DNA of 64,000 bases from Vesta saturnalis (GCA_036346205.1 JARFJB010001965.1:3636001-3700000), one strand, 5' to 3'. Shown: positions 44,761 through 55,924, counted from the stretch's first letter. Notes: generated from the sequence alone by a model not told the origin. Program-made: numbers and translations.

Positions 44761-45789
44761 GCATGAGTTTGTTTCAATAAGTTATCTACATATTCAATTT
44801 GAAAATATTTAAAACACGAGGCATTTGCAAATGCATGAATGTGTTGGAAGGAAATAACGCTGTGATAATAATGATGTGCAGTTTTTAAAACAATCGCATA
44901 CAGTGAGAGATCACACACAGTTGCGGTAAGAAACCGAACAAAAAAAGTCGCATAAAATAAGCGATCCGAGTTGATAGTTGTCGAAAATTACGAATAAGAA
45001 TTAATCAACGGTGATAGGGGAGAAGTAGAAAATTACCTTCCTTATTAAAATAATAAAAAGTGCAAATATCGACAAGTTGACAACAATCAAAGGGTTGCGT
45101 AATAGTTTACAATAGCGTTTTAAGCGCGTGTCGAAAGTGTTCCAAATTGATGTTTGGATAGCGAGTGATAAATGTACAACAAGACAATCGATCCAATTAA
45201 TAGATCGGTATATAAAGTATAATAACTGAAAAACATTGATAACAAAAATATGGCTTTCCGTAGCTCACTTGCAGTTGGTAGCGCATGCCGTTTGTGATTA
45301 AAACTGAGCAATGAAGTAAAAACTGGACAGTGTAAATATATCGAACAATTATTTACTATAATTATTAATTGATGGAAAAAAAATTAAAAGCGTATTCAAC
45401 TACACAAAAATATAAGAAAAGATAAGGACAACAATAGGGAAACGGTTCCAGAGTGCCGGAAGGTGACATCATCGGAAGAACAGTTTCTAACCTATTTGAC
45501 GCCCGTTTACCGGTCAAAGAAACGCCAGCATTACATCATCAGCTTTGCAATGAAAATAAGGAAGAACCTTTTTTTGTTTGTGTTAATAAATAAAACTTTT
45601 TTGTGTTTGATTTCTCGAACTTTTACATTTGACTCGCAAAAAAACGAAAACAATCGTTTAATTCTAATACAGATTTTATTTGTTATATGTTACCTTTAAG
45701 AAGGTTATTATAGATATAGGTTTGATTTTATGTGTATTTGTAAACAACATATTAATGCATTTTCGTCCAGATTTGGAATTTAATTAAAC
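44761..45789. other. Unassigned intergenic sequence
   Basis: No coding or repeat signature recognised; a 78-codon frame at 45463-45699 is unsupported. Confidence 0.4.
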
Positions 45790-45845
45790 GAGTATAACGT
45801 TTAAAAATTATTATTAATTTTATTAAATACATAATTAAAAAGTTT

Positions 45846-45918
45846 ACCTCGAGTAGGATTTGAACCTACGACCTGTACTTTGCTAGAGTACCGCGCTAAC
45901 CAACTGCGCCATCAAGGT
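45846..45918 (-). ncRNA. tRNA-like module of SINE copy 4, full cloverleaf
   Basis: Acceptor ACCTTGA against TCGAGGT (one T-G), D-stem GCGC/GCGC, anticodon arm GTACT-CTAGCAA-AGTAC, variable AGGTC, T-arm GTAGG-TTCAAAT-CCTAC. The anticodon would be AGC (Ala). Position 3-70 is C-G rather than the G-U expected of an alanine tRNA, so it is not likely to be charged as Ala. No encoded CCA. It is the best preserved of the four modules; a true tRNA gene cannot be excluded from structure alone, but the target duplication and copies elsewhere argue for a retroposon. Confidence 0.75.
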
Positions 45919-46073
45919 TCAAGCCCCAATCGATGTAAATTTTGTCTTTATGTAAGTAGAACTGATGTAAATTCTAAATATTATGTGATTACAATCAAAT
46001 TACTTATATTAATGGAATGTGAGCCTGCAATATCGCAAGGATTCACACATACCAAAGCAACTTGACCAATATT

Positions 46074-46155
46074 AAATTATTATAAGTTTTTGTTATGAAC
46101 GAATAAGTTCATACCTTTGAACTTATTCGTTCATAACAAAAACTTATAATAATTT
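46074..46155. repeat. Perfect 38-bp inverted repeat at the SINE 5' end
   Basis: Arms 46074-46111 and 46118-46155 are exact reverse complements with a 6-nt loop (TACCTT). Each arm includes GAACTTATTCGTTCATAACA, which also occurs in the tails of copies 1 and 3, so the hairpin probably arose from an inverted tail fragment. Confidence 0.95.
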
Positions 46156-46168
46156 GAGTATAACGTTT

Positions 46169-46619
46169 GATTACAACGCAATGCGAAAAAATTTCAAAAC
46201 GTTATACACGATTATTAGTATCTTACCGCATATTCCCAAAAGAAAAAAAAATCACAGAAGATGACACAACAATTCTATTGGTCCGATTACATGATCAATC
46301 GTTTTCCCGCCAATTCTGAATATTCGACGAATTATTAAGAGCTATCGTAATGATTGACCTGGATCTAAAGAATGAAAGAAAATGCACCCGCACCCCTAGA
46401 CAAACTGCAGCTACCGCCCGACTTGTGACTGGGCGACTGATAATACGTGACATAGTCTCGAATACCAACTTTCTTAGGGTGAACTTCCACGTGTATTACC
46501 GACCTCGTCTCTCTCGGCTTTTGAGATCTTAAAGATCACTACAACAGAGTCTCAAATTTTACTCATTTGTATATATTTCCATTGAATGCACCATTCGTAA
46601 ATTTTCTTTTCATCTTATA
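46169..46619. other. Unassigned intergenic sequence
   Basis: Nothing recognised. Confidence 0.4.
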
Positions 46620-46850
46620 GTAAGACTAGTTTTTTAACTGGTCCAAATTTTATTCATATCAGAAAAAATTCTTTCTGTGAGGACGTTGGACCCCGGTAAA
46701 CACATGCACATTTCAACAATTTTTAATATGTTGTATGGTATATCTTCACTCATCGAGTGGTTAATAAGCTCGACCCATTCTTTGTCAATCGAAACACAAA
46801 CATCTTTCCACTCTTTCCACCGAATCATCTATATAAATATCAGGGTGTTG
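46620..46850 (-). pseudogene. hAT C-terminal dimerisation-domain fragment
   Basis: The minus strand reads WKEWKDVCVSIDKEWVEL, then ILKIVEMCMCLPGSNVLTER and IFSDMNKIWTS. The Leu-Pro-x-Ser-Asn-x-x-x-Glu-Arg-x-Phe-Ser block is the conserved heart of hAT transposase dimerisation domains. No catalytic domain is attached. It is a different lineage from the ZMYM1-like relic at 28829. Confidence 0.78.
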
Positions 46851-46912
46851 TTTTTGGGAGTTAATGAGTTTCCAACATCTGATCACAGATGTTCTTTTTT
46901 CGCAATACCCAA

Positions 46913-47684
46913 GGAAGGCTGCGCAACACAAAATGTTTTTGGGTCACTTCAGCAAAGCTGAAAATCTGTAAATAGTTTCTTTATATGGTTTAAATTAAAA
47001 AAAATGTCAGCTGCATAGGATAAGCGGTGAAGGCTATTAACTGACCATGTCAATGTGTAAGAAAAACACGTAAAATGGGATTATTTCAGCAAAGCTTCGA
47101 AGTAATCGATGGAAAGGTTGTGAAAACAACTGAATAAGATTTGTCATGTCCTGCGCATGAAGAATCCGACAGTAAAATTGTATTCCACATGTGTAAATTA
47201 GATTTCAATGCTCGTGTTACGATAAGATGTTCGGACACTGATATCATGATTATTATGCTAGGTAACATGCCTGCACTTCAAAGCAAATTATCAATAAGAA
47301 TACTGGCTGGTACCAAATTTTGACAGTAGCTCCGAAGAAGATTTACAGTTTAGCAGTGAGAGTGATTCAGATAATGAATGATATCGGAAATGATGTTATG
47401 ACTTTGAACTATCTGTTATAGAGTTTCATACTAAATCATTCAAACTTTACTCGAAACTTTGTATACCTAGACTATAATAACGTCAATCATTTTCAGCCTT
47501 GCTGAAATTACCCAATTTTACGTGTTTTTCATACACATTGAGATGGTCAGCTGACAACCTTCACTACTTATGCTATATACCTGATACATTTTTTTTTAAT
47601 TTAAACCATATAAAAAAACTACAGATTTTCAGCTTTGCTGAAATGACTCAAAAAATAATTTTCTAGCGTGTTACGCAGCCTCCT
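46913..47684. mobile_element. 0.77-kb fold-back element with ~170-bp arms
   Basis: Left arm 46913-47097 and right arm 47485-47684 are inverted copies: GGCTGCG.AACAC at the ends, then TTCAGCAAAGCTGAAAATCT, ATATGGTTTAAATTAAAAAA, GTGAAGG.T, CTGACCAT, CAATGTGTA.GAAAAACACG and a second TTTCAGCAA.GCT. Short palindromes CAGCAAAGCTG recur within each arm. No clear target duplication. The middle holds a coding fragment, so this may be a non-autonomous transposon that took up or kept coding sequence. Confidence 0.8.
47130..47400 (+). pseudogene. Coding fragment inside the fold-back element
   Basis: The frame reads SCPAHEESDSKIVFHMCKLD then ARVTIRCSDTDIMIIMLGN, followed after a stop by an acidic Ser/Glu run (SSEEDLQFSSESDSDN). 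The His-Glu-Glu-x-Asp-x-Lys plus Arg-Cys-Ser-Asp-Thr-Asp pattern recurs in many uncharacterised arthropod proteins that look like PIN-type nuclease domains. I infer the fold; function unknown. Confidence 0.5.
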
Positions 47685-48166
47685 AGCGTCTTAAGCCACG
47701 TTCTTGTAGCAGCTAACAGACATTTTTTCAATGAACAGTGGAACAACTATCCACACTTAAAAATTCAGCTAAAATAACGCATTGGAAAGTGACACTACCT
47801 CCCGGACTATACCTCTGTAACATTGTTAATATTCTTTCTAGCGATGGTAATAACGCTAACCATCTGATTTTACTATATCCTAACAGTTTTGGTATTGAAC
47901 ATTAATAAACTTACAACATTCTTTTAATTAAATATACAGTATAAATCTAGAAATAGCCATAGGTTTTCATAATAATGGCTTTGATGTCAATAGGCAAGCA
48001 GCCTGATAATGTTTAAATACAGTTATGAAGGATTATGAGCAGCACAGTTCACCTCAACTAATCTGACTTTGCACCGTTCTGGATACATATTACATTATAA
48101 CATTTTTTTAAATTTAAAAACAGTTATATATTAACACTTAACCTTAACTAACTAACTATTTACATT

Positions 48167-48169
<3 letters not shown>

Positions 48170-48208
<39 letters not shown>
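48170..48208. repeat. (TA)n microsatellite
   Basis: About 38 bp of TA. Confidence 0.95.
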
Positions 48209-48211
<3 letters not shown>

Positions 48212-49679
48212 TTTTCCACACGTACAAGATATCGTCGCGCGTCGTAAGCAAATTCTTTTCGCGTTACACTTGACACATAATACTGCCTCATAAGTGGGTC
48301 GCGCTCTATTGATTTAAGTAGAACTTGTGATATCATCCTGTTGTGCCTTATCTGAAAGTCGCGCTATCTTTTTCGTACTTTCTAGACTTTGATTAATTCC
48401 TTCTAAACAATGAAACGTCAGAAACGGGACAAAAAGGGGACTTCTTTACAAATACGAAACATTTACTAATTTTTTTAAATAATTACATATACGAAATGAT
48501 ACGTTTAAAAAGGGACTGTCCCGTGTAATACGGGAGGAATGGTCGCCTCATCCTTAGTTATAAAGCCTTAACACAAGGTCTGTGAAATTGTATTATAAGC
48601 GATATCAATCGACCACAACTATGAACTACCTCAACTTTTCCTTAAAACCGCATCGTTTACTTGAATCTTCTCAAACACCTCTCCAACTACATCCGTTTGT
48701 AATTCAGTTCCAAGCCAGATTTATCTCAGAGAAAACAACTTCTAGAGCATGGCCCGTATTTCAAGCCTCATTTCGTCAAAATTATTACTGATATCTACTA
48801 CAAAGATATTTGGAAGTTAAATAAACAAAGTTCACTTAACATTTTCATAAAACTTACAAGATGGAAGTTATGGCTTGTTCTTTAAAATACCCAGTTAAGT
48901 GTGTTCATTTATTGAAAACGGCTGGTTTATTTAATCTAATCAAGTACGTCGAAGTTTTAACGTCGTAGATACGATAATGGTGTATCGAGCTGCTGAAGGC
49001 AACGCTGAACGTCCAAGACTTATGGGTATTTTCCAAATCGACAATATAAATACCGCTGCCGATAATTTACGCCAAGTTCCACGATTATCAGAAAACTAGA
49101 CTCGTCGAAATTCAGGACCAGCGTTTTGAACAACTTCTGTAATTTTTATAAATTTTGTTAATTAAATTTTCGTTCATTTTTATCATTTGTACTGTCTTAA
49201 TTTTATTGTTTTTTCATGCATACCTACCGTAAAAATAATACTACTACAAAATTAATTACGTATGTGAGAAGTGTTTGTTCCTATGTAAACGTGAATTATA
49301 AGTCAGTGGCACTTAACACGTGGGCTTTAACTTATAAGAACTTTAAACCGTTTAACTTTCTTATTATTACCATTTGATTTAATTTTTTTTTAAAACAACT
49401 TATTTTTGATCCCCTCTACTTGCCCTTTCAGTTTCCTTCGTAGGTTAGACATCACCCTGAATAAATAAAATATAAATAATATTAAACATTTCTTATCATG
49501 TCTGAAAATCAAATTTATAAATTTTACAAAGAATATTTTCAAGAAACCTACCTGTGCTTTTTTAAATATTTTGTACGCTTCCCTAAATTTTCTGATATTG
49601 TCCTAATCTTAAATGCGGATTAGTTTCAATATATGCTAAGACATTTATGGAGTTCCCCTCGGTACAACCTCAAGCTCGT

Positions 49680-49682
<3 letters not shown>

Positions 49683-49748
<66 letters not shown>
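49683..49748. repeat. (TA)n microsatellite
   Basis: About 66 bp of uninterrupted TA. Confidence 0.97.
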
Positions 49749-49750
<2 letters not shown>

Positions 49751-51253
49751 ACGATGGCATGCTACCGGTAACAAGTAAACGTTGTGCTAATCGAACAAAA
49801 ACTCAAAGCTCGTATCTCCATTTGTTGGCATATCACATATCATAAATTCGTGCTGTAACCGTTCCATTTTGAATGAATTGAAAATATATAGCAAGCATAT
49901 CAAACGCTTCTTCATTGGAAATTGTCATTTTTGCTTATATACAACAACCGAAATACACTTAATGCCACTTTGTTATGTAGTTTGCAGCTTTGACGTAATC
50001 GCTACAAATCATTCATTTTTCTTTTCATAACCTACTTATTAATTTTAAGAGTATGATTTGTTTATACCTCAAATTACCTGCTATATTACCAAATTTTTTA
50101 CTATATCTGGTTCTATAAGAGTTCTTGACATCATTTTTTTTTAAATACTCCCTTATTAATTTTCCTTCCAATAGCAGTGAAAAAAACATTTGGTATCATT
50201 TGAATTGTTTTAGAAAAGCCGACCGTTTTGTTCCTTCAAGAAGTTGCGCCATCTATTAGTGGACGTAGGTAAGAAATTGTTGTGGTTTTGGATTTGGTTG
50301 GAAATATCAAGTATTCCCTTAACATCGAGACCAATCTTGCCAAATTCAAGCAACCCGTTTCGAAGTTACACGATTTTTTCCAGTAACACGTTATATGGTT
50401 TCCTCCTCCCTTTATTTTGACAGCAATCGTAAAAATTCGTTAAACAGAGTTTTACATATTGATCACTAGTTTACAATGAATATATTTTTTTAAATACATT
50501 ACTAAGGGGAATTGCCCAAAAAATAGGAATCTCAATTTGAAATCAGTGAAACGTCCTCTGGCGTTAATGATAGGAAATTAAAAATAATTTCCAGCATTTT
50601 CTCTTGGCCACATTTATTATAAGACTTTTTATTTCACTGCTCTATCTCTAATAGTTTCTGACTTATGGCCGGCAGGCGGCAGCCCTTCTTAGTTGTACAC
50701 CTGGTACATTTAATATAAGAGGAAATATTAACTCTTGCCCATATTTGCCAATATACCACGACATAAGGCATAAGAAACTCATATCTGCCCACATCAGATT
50801 TCTTTCCAAGAATCGTCAAATTTCCGAACAAAACACACAGACGGTATTTTTCCACATTAAAAATTTAGGAAAAATTAAACTTTTAAAATAGTTTTTTAAA
50901 TGTATATTTATATTCGTCCGACGTAAAACTTTTATTGCGCTAATTAAGTAGAATTTGACGCATTAATATGTAACTAACAAATACATTCAAACAGTTCGAT
51001 AGAGTAAGTACCTACATAATAAGTATTTGTATTCACAATATATCCGAAAACCTCAAAAAGTAAATACTCACATTAAGATAAATGATTCTACAACGCAATA
51101 TCTTCTAATGTTATTAATCAACTGATGAACTATAAGGTCACGAAACTTATTTATCACTTCGGGAAATACACAAAATTACCATTACTATAAATGTGTCTGT
51201 AATGAAGTAGTCATTGTAAATGTTCCATCATATGATTTCACACGTAAATTAAT

Positions 51254-52277
51254 ATGTTGTTTATACTTTTTTTGTTTACAATTATTGAAGCCAATGCAAC
51301 AGGTAATACAACTAACTGGTTTTTACTTAAGGTTTCAATTTAATTACAGAAACCAATAGAGAACTATTACCAGATGTAAAAGTTTGTGGTTATCAAAATG
51401 TTACTGGTGAAGAGATATCCATATTCGAGTTTCCATGGATGGTTCATGTTAAATTATCAAAGCAGGATTATGCAACTGAGTATGAAGATAGGTGTAACGG
51501 TGTTTTAATTAACGACAGATATGTCTTAACCAATGCATACTGTGGAGCAGAAGCGTATGTAACCTTTGAAATAATTCAATTTATAGTTATTTTGAATTTT
51601 AGGATTGTTGTAATTCTTGGACAATACAAAACAAATGAGAGCATTAGCTGTGATTTCAATTCTCACTGTACAACACCTAAAATAGAGGTACCTGTTGAAG
51701 AAATTATTCGTGATGGTAGATCACAAAATGGACCTTTTGATTTTAGTTTATTAAGACTTCAGTACAAAGTAGAGTTTTCAGGTAAAACCACTTATTACTC
51801 CTTAATCATATATCCCTGGAGCTTGAATAGCAAATTCTAGAGTTTATCAAACCAATTTGTTTAAACCTCAATAAACACGGAAATGGTAATAAAAATATAG
51901 TTACGTTTTCTGGATGGGGAGCTGCAAATTCGAATGGTGTTGCGAAAAAACGATTCATTTACAACGTTGTTACGGACGATGTATGTTTTAATGAAAGTTC
52001 CTATCTGGAAGGAAATGTAAAGTTTGCTAACGTTGACTTTGTGTGCACAGTGCCACCAAATGGAAACAACGTAAGTGCGTGTAATGGAGAACACGGTAGC
52101 CCATTCATGTATAAATCTGAGACAAATCAATGGTATGTTAATGGTGTAGTTATACAAGTTATGTATCCTTCAGACTCAAGTAATCATCTTGACACTTGTA
52201 CTCATACTAAACCTGTTAATGGTATCCGAATTAATTCTCATACAATTGAATGGATTTTAGAAACTATTCGTCCATAA
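51254..52277 (+). CDS. Secreted serine protease homologue (S1 fold, non-catalytic)
   Basis: Four exons: 51254-51302, 51350-51554, 51603-51781 and 51841-52277, joined in phase (introns 47, 48 and 59 nt), about 289 codons without stops. Residues 1-15 (MLFILFLFTIIEANA) are a signal peptide. The mature part has the insect pattern LLPDVKVCGY then EFPWMVHV and CNGVLINDRYVLTNAYCG. The His of the usual TAAHC is Tyr. Asp is kept (GPFDFSLLRLQ). FSGWGA follows, and the GDSGG site reads CNGEHGSPF, with the Ser position occupied by His. No activation cleavage Arg-(Ile/Val)-(Ile/Val)-Gly-Gly is visible; the region reads NVTGEEISI. Such homologues act in insect immunity, melanisation cofactors or saliva/venom; the role here is not deducible. 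No clip domain is seen. The start is the only Met giving a signal peptide. Confidence 0.9.
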
Positions 52278-52519
52278 TTAGACGAAATATGTAACACTTA
52301 TTGTATATAGTTGATATTAAACTCTGTCATTGATTATTATATATTATTATTTATATGTTTGATATCCCAGCGCAGCGCTTGGTAAAAAATCGAAAACACT
52401 CTTGGTATATTGAATTGAGGTGATCCATAATGGAAACAATTTATTTATATTTTTGCAGTAGTGTAAGAGCATGCAAACGCAGCTTATTGGGCTGAGAAAA
52501 TTATATTTCAATACTTTTT
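52278..52519. other. 3' region of the protease homologue
   Basis: No AATAAA was found within 100 bp of the stop; nothing else recognised. Confidence 0.35.
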
Positions 52520-52930
52520 TTATGATGTGAAAAGCCAAAAACATCTCACCAAAGAAAACAGCAGAGATAAAAACTTTAATAATGAATACTGATTACTCCA
52601 ACAAAAAGATGGCATCCATTACTAAAGTTTCCAGGGCAACAGTAGGCCGCATAAAAAAAACTTGGTGAAATTTGGATTTGACCCCACGGCGTAAAGTAAA
52701 ATGTGGTAAACACCACGGGATGAACGAAAAATACGCGATGTTATCTTGGCAAACAGAAAGCAGCCTGTACCAAAAGTAATGCAAGAGTCTGGTGTCATCG
52801 GTGAATAAAGGATCTGGGGTTTTTAGCGTGTCGACCTATAATAAAGCCGATTCTCACCCCAGCCATGAAGAAAAACAGACTACAATAGGCCAAGGATCAC
52901 AAGGATTGAACAGTTGATGATTGGAAACAG
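52520..52930 (+). pseudogene. Tc1-like transposase, N-terminal HTH fragment
   Basis: Frames read KKTAEIKTL then MNTDYSNKKMASITKVSRAT and VGRIKK, a paired-like helix-turn-helix, then GFDPTA, KCGKHHGMNEKYA and VMQESGV-type text of the second HTH, and a decayed SHPSHEEKQ segment. It ends at about 52930, where a Penelope-like sequence begins. The catalytic domain is absent. Confidence 0.7.
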
Positions 52931-52934
52931 GTAA

Positions 52935-53565
52935 ATATATATATAACATTATGATTCCTCTTGTACACTCTTTCAATCTCCACAAGGTATTTCAGACCCT
53001 CCTTGCTCTTCAAACGCTATCTTAGTTTTAGGATTAGGTATTATAGTAGATATCTTCCTTGATGCAATGAATGTTATTTGTATTTTATTTTTCCTTAATA
53101 TTTTACTAATCCTGTCCGTGGTTCCCTTGGCGTATGGAAGGTGTGCTCTGGCAATTGGTTTTCTTCATTTTCCTCAGTCTTTGTTTTCGGTGTTTTGGAT
53201 GCTGCTTTGGTGTCCTTTTTTGAGTAGACTATTGTTAATAGCACTACTTTCAGTTTGTCTCTTCAATGTGGTCTGCGTTTGCTAATCTTCTGGATCTCGT
53301 CACCAACGTTTTTATGACTGACTGGAGCTGTATTGAATGGTGATGTGAGTTGGCGTGTAGATATCTATCGGTATGTGTTGTTTTTCTATACATAGTATGC
53401 CCTAGTTCTACATTGTCTTTTTTATACACTAGTTCATCGAGGAATGGCAGTTTATTGTCTTTTTCTATCTCCATAGTGAACTTTATACTAGCATGTATGT
53501 TGTTTATTTGTTCTAAAAATGTCTAGTTTTTCTTCTCCACGCATGATGACGAAACAATCAAACAT
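52935..53565 (-). pseudogene. Penelope-like element, inverted partial copy
   Basis: The minus strand reads FDCFVIMRGEEK (after the RT YxDD position, motif itself not intact), then MEIEKDNKLPFLDELVYKKD, GHTMYRKTTHTDRYLHANSH, the RT thumb of Penelope-like elements, and decays toward 52935. At the nucleotide level it parallels 53940-54500 of the adjacent plus-strand copy in opposite orientation. Confidence 0.82.
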
Positions 53566-54820
53566 GGATAAATTGGTGTACAACGTATCAAAATATAACT
53601 TTGATCAAGCGACAAAGACTATTAGCCAAAGGGTTCAATTGTGCCTTGGCATCATCAAGAATCCCAGTCGGAGACATTATTTGTGGAGTAGAAGCATCGT
53701 ATTGACCATCCGCCAGGATGTAACGAGAGTGCTGAGAACTGTGCAACCACCAACGAAGAACGTATCTACAGACGAACTACAGTCTCTAAAAGCCTTAAAA
53801 GAAAACAAAAACATAATACAACTTCCAGCCGACAAGTGAACGAACCAGTGTTTGCAAATCTATTTCTGCTCGAGCCTTGAAAACGGACACATATAAACCT
53901 AGACTCTGGCTAATATAAGTGAACGTCATATGGACGCATGGAGAAGAAAAACAAAACATATTCTTAGAACAAATAAACAGCATATATGCTAGTACAAAGT
54001 TCACTATGGAGATAGAAAAAGATAACCAACTACCATTCCTCGATGTACTAGTCACTAGTGCATAAAAAATACAATGGAGAACTAGGGCATACTGTGTATA
54101 GAAAAGCAACACATACCGATAGATACCTACACGCCAACTCACGCCACCATCCAACATAGCTCCAGTCAGTCATAAAAACGTTAGAGACGAGATCGAGAAT
54201 ATTAGTAGACGCAGACCGCATTGAAGAAGAAATGGACAGACTGAAAGCAGTACCATTAACAAACAGTTACTCAAGAACATCAAAGTAACATCCAAACCAT
54301 CGGAAACAAAGACTGAGAAATTGCCAGAGCACACTTTCGGTACGTCAGGGGAACCACGGACAGGATTAGTACAAAACTAAGGAAAAATAAAATATAAAAA
54401 ATATTCAACGGATCAAGGAAGATATCTACTATACTGCCTAATCCTAAAACTAAGGTAGCGCTTGAAGGGCAGGGAATGTACGAGATACCTTGTGGAGATC
54501 GGTCAACCTACATCGGTCAGACTAACCGCAAAGTGAATGCCAGAAGAGAAGAACATCGAAATGGTGAATCAAAAATCAAGCTACATCTTCACTATCTCAA
54601 CGCGCGCAGGAGACATCACGTAAGACCGACATCGAAAATGCTAAAATAATCCGCAACAGAGAGCACAAAACGCAACGAATAATAAGAGAGGGCATAGAAA
54701 AGGACAAACACAGCGAAAGTGATAGTGAGTGAAGTGAAAACGGGTAGACCAATGACACGACAACTATATCAGAAGAGGAAGAAAGCAGAGGAAGTTTAAC
54801 ATGAGTTACGAGAATCAGAT
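53519..54820 (+). pseudogene. Penelope-like element: RT N-terminus, thumb and GIY-YIG
   Basis: The N-terminal frame 53519-53839 reads LVYNVSKYNFDQATKTISQR, RRHYLWSRSIVLTIRQD and ENKNIIQLPADK, as in Penelope-type RTs up to the first core motif. The RT palm is missing. The text then jumps to GEEKQNIFLEQINS, TMEIEKDNQLPFLDVL and decayed thumb, and ends with a GIY-YIG-type endonuclease (GMYEIPCGDRSTYIGQTNRK, RREEHRNGESK). An internal deletion and many frameshifts make it inactive. The 3' end runs to a (CA)n(TA)n microsatellite at 54930. Confidence 0.83.
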
Positions 54821-54928
54821 CAAAGAAAACTTGCGAATGGCTAGTAGGATCTGGCCGAAACGTCGTCGACAAAAACCAAGGGAATGGAGAAACCACAACG
54901 CGGATCAACACGTCAAAGACAACAAAAT

Positions 54929-55012
<84 letters not shown>
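54929..55012. repeat. Compound (CA)n(TA)n microsatellite
   Basis: About 32 bp of CA followed by 52 bp of TA. Open frames across it are artefacts of the repeat. Confidence 0.97.
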
Positions 55013-55015
<3 letters not shown>

Positions 55016-55063
55016 GTACCCGAGGGCGTATGGGGGATATATCCCCCCCAAGCGCCCAAAACC

Positions 55064-55442
55064 GTTCATTCTATTTTACGCTTATTCTCAACAACCCCTA
55101 CAAAAATCAAAGCGTTACTTGAATGTACAAAGAAAAACAAACTGATTTCGCTGAATAAATGTTTTTTGTTGTTTCTGATTTTCAGGTTTTCTTAATTAAT
55201 GTATTCTACACAAAGACTTATGGGACAACCTAGTACTAAAAGCAAATCCAATGCATTATGAATTGAACAGGGGTGGGAGAGGGGGAGGGAGAGGGTGAGG
55301 GGGAGGGAGAACAATTAAAAGTTCTACTCAAATTTGGCGTGCTTCTGCGGACAGGGCTTAATTTTTATTTTTTTCGGTTCAGTAAAGGTAAATAAAAATT
55401 AACTATTGCGTACTGCTAAAATGCATTATATTCGTAAATTTC
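55064..55442 (+). repeat. Direct repeat, copy A
   Basis: Shares in order with copy B: CATTCTATTTTACGCTTATT, AATCAAAGCGTTA, AAGAAAAACAAACT, TTTCTGATTTTCAG, AAGACTTATGGGA and GGTAAATAAAAATTAACTA, ending CATT.TATTCGTAAATTT. It carries a G-rich insert at 55270-55310 absent from B. Function unknown. Confidence 0.85.
55270..55310 (+). repeat. G-rich tract with many G-runs
   Basis: About 40 bp made of GGGG, GGG and GA steps, with more than four G-runs on the plus strand. It could form a G-quadruplex. Confidence 0.6.
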
Positions 55443-55593
55443 TCTCTGTGTAAATAAAACGAGTTCAGAATAAACTCTATAGAAATATGTCAAGAAAAAC
55501 GGTTGCATTACTTAAACTAATAATTTGATACAAAATAATGGAAACACGTTTTGTGTTACCACTATTTAAAAGGTACAGTGACGTATCCCAAGC

Positions 55594-55924
55594 CTTACAT
55601 TCTATTTTACGCTTATTCTTATTAATCCTTAAAAAAATCAAAGCGTTATTTAAATGCACCAAGAAAAACAAACTTATTCCGTTGAATAAATGTATTTTAT
55701 TTTTTCTGATTTTCAGTTTTATAATTAATGTATTATGCACGAAGACTTATGGGATATCCTAGTAATAAACGAAAATCCAATATGTTATTAATTTCACAAA
55801 ACAATACAAAGTTCTATCCAAATTTTGAGTGCTTCTGAGGACAGGGACTTTTTCGGTTTAGTAAAGGTAAATAAAAATTAACTACTGCGTACTGCTAAAA
55901 TGCATTGTATTCGTAAATTTATTC
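55594..55924 (+). repeat. Direct repeat, copy B
   Basis: Partner of copy A about 530 bp downstream in the same orientation; by eye it is diverged by about a tenth plus indels. It could be two LTRs or a segmental duplication, but the TG...CA ends of LTRs were not located. Confidence 0.85.

Larger units (their letters stand above)
45803..46155 (-). mobile_element. tRNA-derived SINE, complete copy (copy 4)
   Basis: The element is bounded by an exact 13-bp duplication GAGTATAACGTTT (45790-45802 and 46156-46168), showing LINE-mediated retroposition. On the minus strand it runs: a 38-bp perfect hairpin (46155-46074), a leader with TTTGGTATGTGTGAATCCTT and GCAGGCTCACATTCCATTAA, a segment of about 70 bp, the 73-nt tRNA-like module (45918-45846), and a tail GTAAACTTTTTAATTATGTA ending in an AATAATTTTTAAA run. 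The tRNA-like module begins about 237 bp from the 5' end, unlike ordinary tRNA-SINEs where it is at the 5' end. Confidence 0.9.
47685..51253. other. Unassigned interval with two (TA)n tracts
   Basis: 3.6 kb without a supported gene. (TA)n tracts lie at 48170-48208 and 49683-49748. Short open frames (48582-48791 plus, 50634-50855 minus) resemble nothing I know. The promoter of the downstream protease homologue should lie in the last few hundred bases, but no TATA box or initiator could be fixed. Confidence 0.4.

Noticed and set aside
45846..45918. Genuine tRNA-Ala(AGC) gene
   Set aside because: It lies inside a retroposon with exact 13-bp target duplications, other copies have the same flanks, and the alanine identity pair G3-U70 is absent.
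54801..55195. Plus-strand frames with Thr-His and Tyr-Ile runs
   Set aside because: Artefacts of the (CA)n(TA)n microsatellite.
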